Positions 61,326 to 64,000 of a stretch of 64,000 nucleotides of DNA are shown piece after piece. Source of the DNA: Ruminococcus sp. (GTDB lineage: Bacteria; Bacillota; Clostridia; Oscillospirales; Ruminococcaceae). The stretch covers positions 310,001-374,000 of the forward strand of contig SVNT01000001.1 of assembly GCA_015066785.1 (NCBI GenBank), given 5' to 3'. The notes beneath the pieces were generated by a model, which was not told where the DNA came from, did no database searches, and saw only the letters and a list, made by a program, of their open reading frames with translations. A program made the position numbers and the translations under genes. The stretch's first letter is position 1; each line of letters opens with the position of its first letter.

Positions 61326-62198
61326 TTACAGCATAATTTCGTTTACAGAAACGCCCTCTCCTGCCGCAAGGTCGGAAAGGTCGGCGTGCGACTTTTCGTC
61401 AATCACAAGCGCATAGTCTGCCGCATGGTCGAAATTGAATGTCGTCCTGCCGCTTTCAACAAGCGACGCCGCACGGAATTCAAGTTCCTTCGTTGTGCTG
61501 TTATAGGAATAAAGATTTGCGTATTTTCCGTTGTTTTCACGGTCAACAGATAACGAAAGTGTCGCCTTGAAACCAAAATCTCCGTCGTTCGTAAGATGGA
61601 GCTGAGTTGTTTTCGCTCCGTCAACCGCATCAATCACAGACTTCGGAATATACTCTCCCGTCGTGATGTACAAGTCGGTATCCCTTGCGTATTCAACATT
61701 CTTGCCGTTGACAGTCCATTTCATTCCGTCAGCAACTTTGATGACAAGGGTGATGTCCCTACCCTTTATTTTATCGAGAATTCTCTCGGGAATTACAGTA
61801 TTTTTCTCTGCCTCAACGGTAATTGTCGAATGGTTGCTTACATCTTCAAGAAGCTCGTCAATCTCAGCCCAACCGTCAGGGTCATCATCTCCCAACGGGC
61901 TCGGGAGCGTTCTTTCCGCTATATTGCTTGTTCCGTCGACTGTAACGGCGATAGCCTTTACAACTGTATCATCTGCAATTGCAAATGCTTTTGTGTATTC
62001 TTCGGAATTTTCGTCTGGGGTTGTTCCGTCAGTTGTGTAATATATTGTCGCACCTTCCTGTGCGGTAATGGTGACTATTCTTCTTGTGCATTTGATTACA
62101 GGAGGTTCTATCGGATTTTCAGCAAAAACCCCTGCCGAAAAACAAAGACACGTAATTCCTGCAAGTACAGCAGAAACGCATTTTTTCAAAAAGCTCAT
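61326..62198 (-). CDS. secreted protein with chitobiase-type repeat and C-terminal tag
   Basis: 290-aa secreted protein. Signal peptide (about 1-26, ending VFA), then a CHB_HEX_C_1/chitobiase C-terminal-like domain (about 35-97: YYTTDGTTPDENS, KAIAVTVDGTSNIAE), a beta-rich region of unknown fold, and the last 18 residues DLSDLAAGEGVSVNEIML. That tail matches the end of the LRR protein at 52.2 kb. No catalytic domain or known anchor is seen. Single gene with its own promoter. Confidence 0.83.
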   Translation of the reverse strand: MSFLKKCVSAVLAGITCLCFSAGVFAENPIEPPVIKCTRRIVTITAQEGATIYYTTDGTTPDENSEEYTKAFAIADDTVVKAIAVTVDGTSNIAERTLPSPLGDDDPDGWAEIDELLEDVSNHSTITVEAEKNTVIPERILDKIKGRDITLVIKVADGMKWTVNGKNVEYARDTDLYITTGEYIPKSVIDAVDGAKTTQLHLTNDGDFGFKATLSLSVDRENNGKYANLYSYNSTTKELEFRAASLVESGRTTFNFDHAADYALVIDEKSHADLSDLAAGEGVSVNEIML

Positions 62199-62230
62199 AT
62201 AAACACCTCGATATTACGATATTATCGGTA

Positions 62231-62259
62231 ATTATATCATACAGTCAGTATTCCGTCAA
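62231..62259 (-). promoter_or_regulatory. promoter of the secreted tagged protein gene
   Basis: Minus-strand TTGACG (62254-62259), 17-bp spacer, TATAAT (62231-62236), about 33 bp before the ATG. Confidence 0.68.
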
Positions 62260-62268
62260 GAGAAATAA

Positions 62269-62296
62269 AACGCCCACGGAAAAATCCGCAGGCGTT
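62269..62296 (-). terminator. probable terminator of the GGGtGRT operon
   Basis: Stem AACGCCTGCGGA / TCCGTGGGCGTT (one mismatch) with a 4-T loop, followed by TTATTTCTC on the minus strand. The T-tract is modest, so some readthrough is possible. Confidence 0.65.
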
Positions 62297-62320
62297 ATAT
62301 TTTTTTCAATTCAATTTACA

Positions 62321-63322
62321 TTACTTAGCCATAGCTTCTTCAACTGCAACTGCGCAAGCAACTGTAGCACCAACCATGGGGTTGTTACCCATACCGATAA
62401 GTCCCATCATTTCAACGTGTGCGGGAACTGATGATGAACCTGCGAACTGTGCGTCAGAGTGCATACGACCCATTGTATCTGTCATACCGTATGAAGCAGG
62501 GCCTGCTGCCATGTTGTCAGGGTGAAGTGTACGACCTGTACCACCGCCTGATGCAACTGAGAAGTACTTCTTGCCCTGTTCAACACATTCCTTCTTGTAT
62601 GTGCCTGCAACGGGGTGCTGGAAGCGTGTGGGGTTAGTTGAGTTACCTGTGATAGAAACGTCAACGCCTTCCTTGTGCATGATAGCAACGCCTTCTGTTA
62701 CGTCGTTAGCACCGTAGCAGTTAACCTTTGAACGAAGTCCTGTTGAGTAAGACTTGCGGAATACTTCCTTAACTTCGCCTGTGTAGTAGTCCATTTCTGT
62801 TTCAACGTAAGTAAATCCGTTGATACGAGCGATAATCTGTGCTGCGTCCTTTCCGAGACCGTTGAGGATAACACGGAGGGGTTCCTTACGAACCTTGTTA
62901 GCCTTTTCAGCGATACCGATAGCACCTTCAGCAGCAGCGAATGATTCGTGTCCTGCGAGGAATGCAAAGCACTTTGTTTCTTCTTCGAGGAGCATCTTTC
63001 CGAGGTTACCGTGGCCAAGACCAACCTTACGCTGGTCAGCAACTGAACCGGGGATACAGAATGCCTGGAGTCCGATACCGATTGCAGCAGCAGCATCAGC
63101 AGCCTTTGTGCAGCCCTTCTTGATTGCGATAGCACAACCTACTGTGTAAGCCCACTTTGCATTTTCAAAGCAGATGGGCTGAATGCCTTCAACGAGCTTG
63201 TAAATGTCAAGACCCTTTTCCTTGCAGATATCAGCACATTCTTCAATTGAATTAATGCCATATTCCTTGATGCAAGCAAGAATCTGCTTTTCTCTTCTCT
63301 CATAAGATTCAAATAAAGCCAT
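62321..63322 (-). CDS. GGGtGRT family protein (function unknown)
   Basis: About 333 aa of a conserved family named after its GGGTGRT motif (259-265 here). It has no assigned function. Cytosolic; a Gly/Ala-rich C-terminal half with GNNPMVGATVACAVAVEEA and AAGPASYGMTDTMGRMHSD. ATG at 63322 follows AAGGAGG at nine bases; the in-frame TTG two codons earlier is too close. It is 14 bp downstream of a NifU-like scaffold gene and evidently cotranscribed, which suggests an Fe-S related role. Confidence 0.9.
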   Translation of the reverse strand: MALFESYERREKQILACIKEYGINSIEECADICKEKGLDIYKLVEGIQPICFENAKWAYTVGCAIAIKKGCTKAADAAAAIGIGLQAFCIPGSVADQRKVGLGHGNLGKMLLEEETKCFAFLAGHESFAAAEGAIGIAEKANKVRKEPLRVILNGLGKDAAQIIARINGFTYVETEMDYYTGEVKEVFRKSYSTGLRSKVNCYGANDVTEGVAIMHKEGVDVSITGNSTNPTRFQHPVAGTYKKECVEQGKKYFSVASGGGTGRTLHPDNMAAGPASYGMTDTMGRMHSDAQFAGSSSVPAHVEMMGLIGMGNNPMVGATVACAVAVEEAMAK

Positions 63323-63336
63323 TTTCAATTTCCTCC

Positions 63337-64000
63337 TTATTCTTTTCTGGGGTCTACGATCTTTACAGCATCATCAACACGGCCGTACTGACCCTGTGCC
63401 TTTTCAAATGCTGTGTTAGCATCGTCACCAGCCTTGATGAAGTCCATCATCTTACCGAAGTTTACAAACTTATAACCGATAATCTGATTTTCGTCATCAA
63501 GTGCAAGACCTGTAACGTAACCGTCTGTCATTTCGAGGTAACGAGGACCCTTTGCGAGAGTACCGTACATTGTACCGATCTGTGAACGAAGTCCCTTACC
63601 GAGGTCTTCAAGACCTGCACCAATCGGAAGTCCGTCTTCTGAAAATGCACTCTGTGAACGTCCGTATACAATCTGGAGGAAAAGCTCTCTCATAGCTGTA
63701 TTGATAGCGTCACAAACGAGGTCTGTGTTAAGAGCTTCGAGGATTGTTCTTCCGGGGAGGATTTCAGATGCCATAGCAGCTGAATGTGTCATACCTGAGC
63801 AACCGAGAGTTTCAACGAGAGCTTCCTGAATAACACCTTCCTTAACATTAAGAGAGATCTTACATGCACCCTGCTGAGGAGCGCACCAACCCACACCATG
63901 TGTGAATCCTGAGATATCCTTGATTTCCTTTGCCTTTACCCACTTTGCTTCCTCGGGAATAGGAGCAGCGCCGTGTGCTACGCCCTGAGCGATAGGGCAC
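63337..64000 (-). CDS. NifU/SufU-like iron-sulfur scaffold protein, 5' end outside window
   Basis: Partial, at least 220 aa. The frame stays open from 63894 to the window end, and its upstream codons read CPIAQGVAHGAAPIPEEAKW, so an internal GTG at 63894 is not the start. Conserved cysteines lie in the N-terminal Cys-Pro, GWCAPQQGAC and ETLGCSGMTHSA, as in U-type Fe-S scaffolds. It is longer than SufU (about 140 aa) and has a distinct C-terminal part. Pairing with GGGtGRT is seen in related Clostridia. Confidence 0.85.
   Translation of the reverse strand, partial: CPIAQGVAHGAAPIPEEAKWVKAKEIKDISGFTHGVGWCAPQQGACKISLNVKEGVIQEALVETLGCSGMTHSAAMASEILPGRTILEALNTDLVCDAINTAMRELFLQIVYGRSQSAFSEDGLPIGAGLEDLGKGLRSQIGTMYGTLAKGPRYLEMTDGYVTGLALDDENQIIGYKFVNFGKMMDFIKAGDDANTAFEKAQGQYGRVDDAVKIVDPRKE

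Overview
The window looks like chromosome of an anaerobic, low-to-mid GC Firmicute close to Ruminococcus (Oscillospiraceae/Ruminococcaceae). The placement rests on gene content and order: yicC-remA-gmk-rpoZ-priA-def-fmt-rsmB-rlmN-stp-prkC, the scpAB block with ytfJ and dacF, rnc-(Elp3-like)-smc-ftsY, an infC-rpmI-rplT operon, a GGGtGRT/NifU-like pair and cell-surface LRR proteins. No rRNA, tRNA, CRISPR array, prophage or insertion sequence was seen. Promoters are mostly textbook sigma-A type (TTGACN, 17 bp spacer, TATAAT or TAAAAT).

From 1 to about 41.3 kb nearly everything is on the minus strand and is housekeeping. Reading in transcription order, the blocks are: a HAD phosphatase; infC-rpmI-rplT with an attenuated leader; a long run trmH-dprA-topA-trmFO-plsX-rnc-Elp3-like-smc-ftsY-rdgB-yhbY-nadD-yqeK-LCP-rsfS-leuS ending at a strong terminator (20.3 kb); M50 peptidase-scpA-scpB-DUF2953-ytfJ-dacF-rluB-small ORF; a three-gene biotin-dependent carboxyltransferase operon resembling transcarboxylase (14.5-11.2 kb); and the yicC-to-prkC operon, which links RNA and translation maturation genes to a PASTA kinase/phosphatase pair. 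From 41.4 to 53 kb strands alternate: pyrE (+); prmA-LiaF-like-parE-parC (-); AI-2E family permease-nadA (+); ROK glucokinase and a membrane protein (-); a secreted LRR protein (-).

The most unusual part is 53.3-64 kb. A six-gene plus-strand operon encodes a membrane-anchored alpha/beta hydrolase, a free-standing condensation domain, a carrier protein, an acyl-AMP ligase, an SCP2 lipid-binding protein and an Sfp-type phosphopantetheinyl transferase. Together they look like a complete, fully dissociated NRPS-like pathway that could make a small acyl-amide or acyl-ester. It is followed by a 268-bp hairpin-rich element with perfect 13-bp terminal inverted repeats, a LysR regulator divergent from a CofE (F420 glutamyl ligase)-like gene, a diverged ~95-bp tandem repeat behind that gene, a secreted protein sharing an 18-residue C-terminal tag with the LRR protein, and the GGGtGRT/NifU-like pair, the last cut by the window end. 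Unusual regulatory features include an apparent AUC start codon for infC and a perfect palindrome in the spacer of its promoter.
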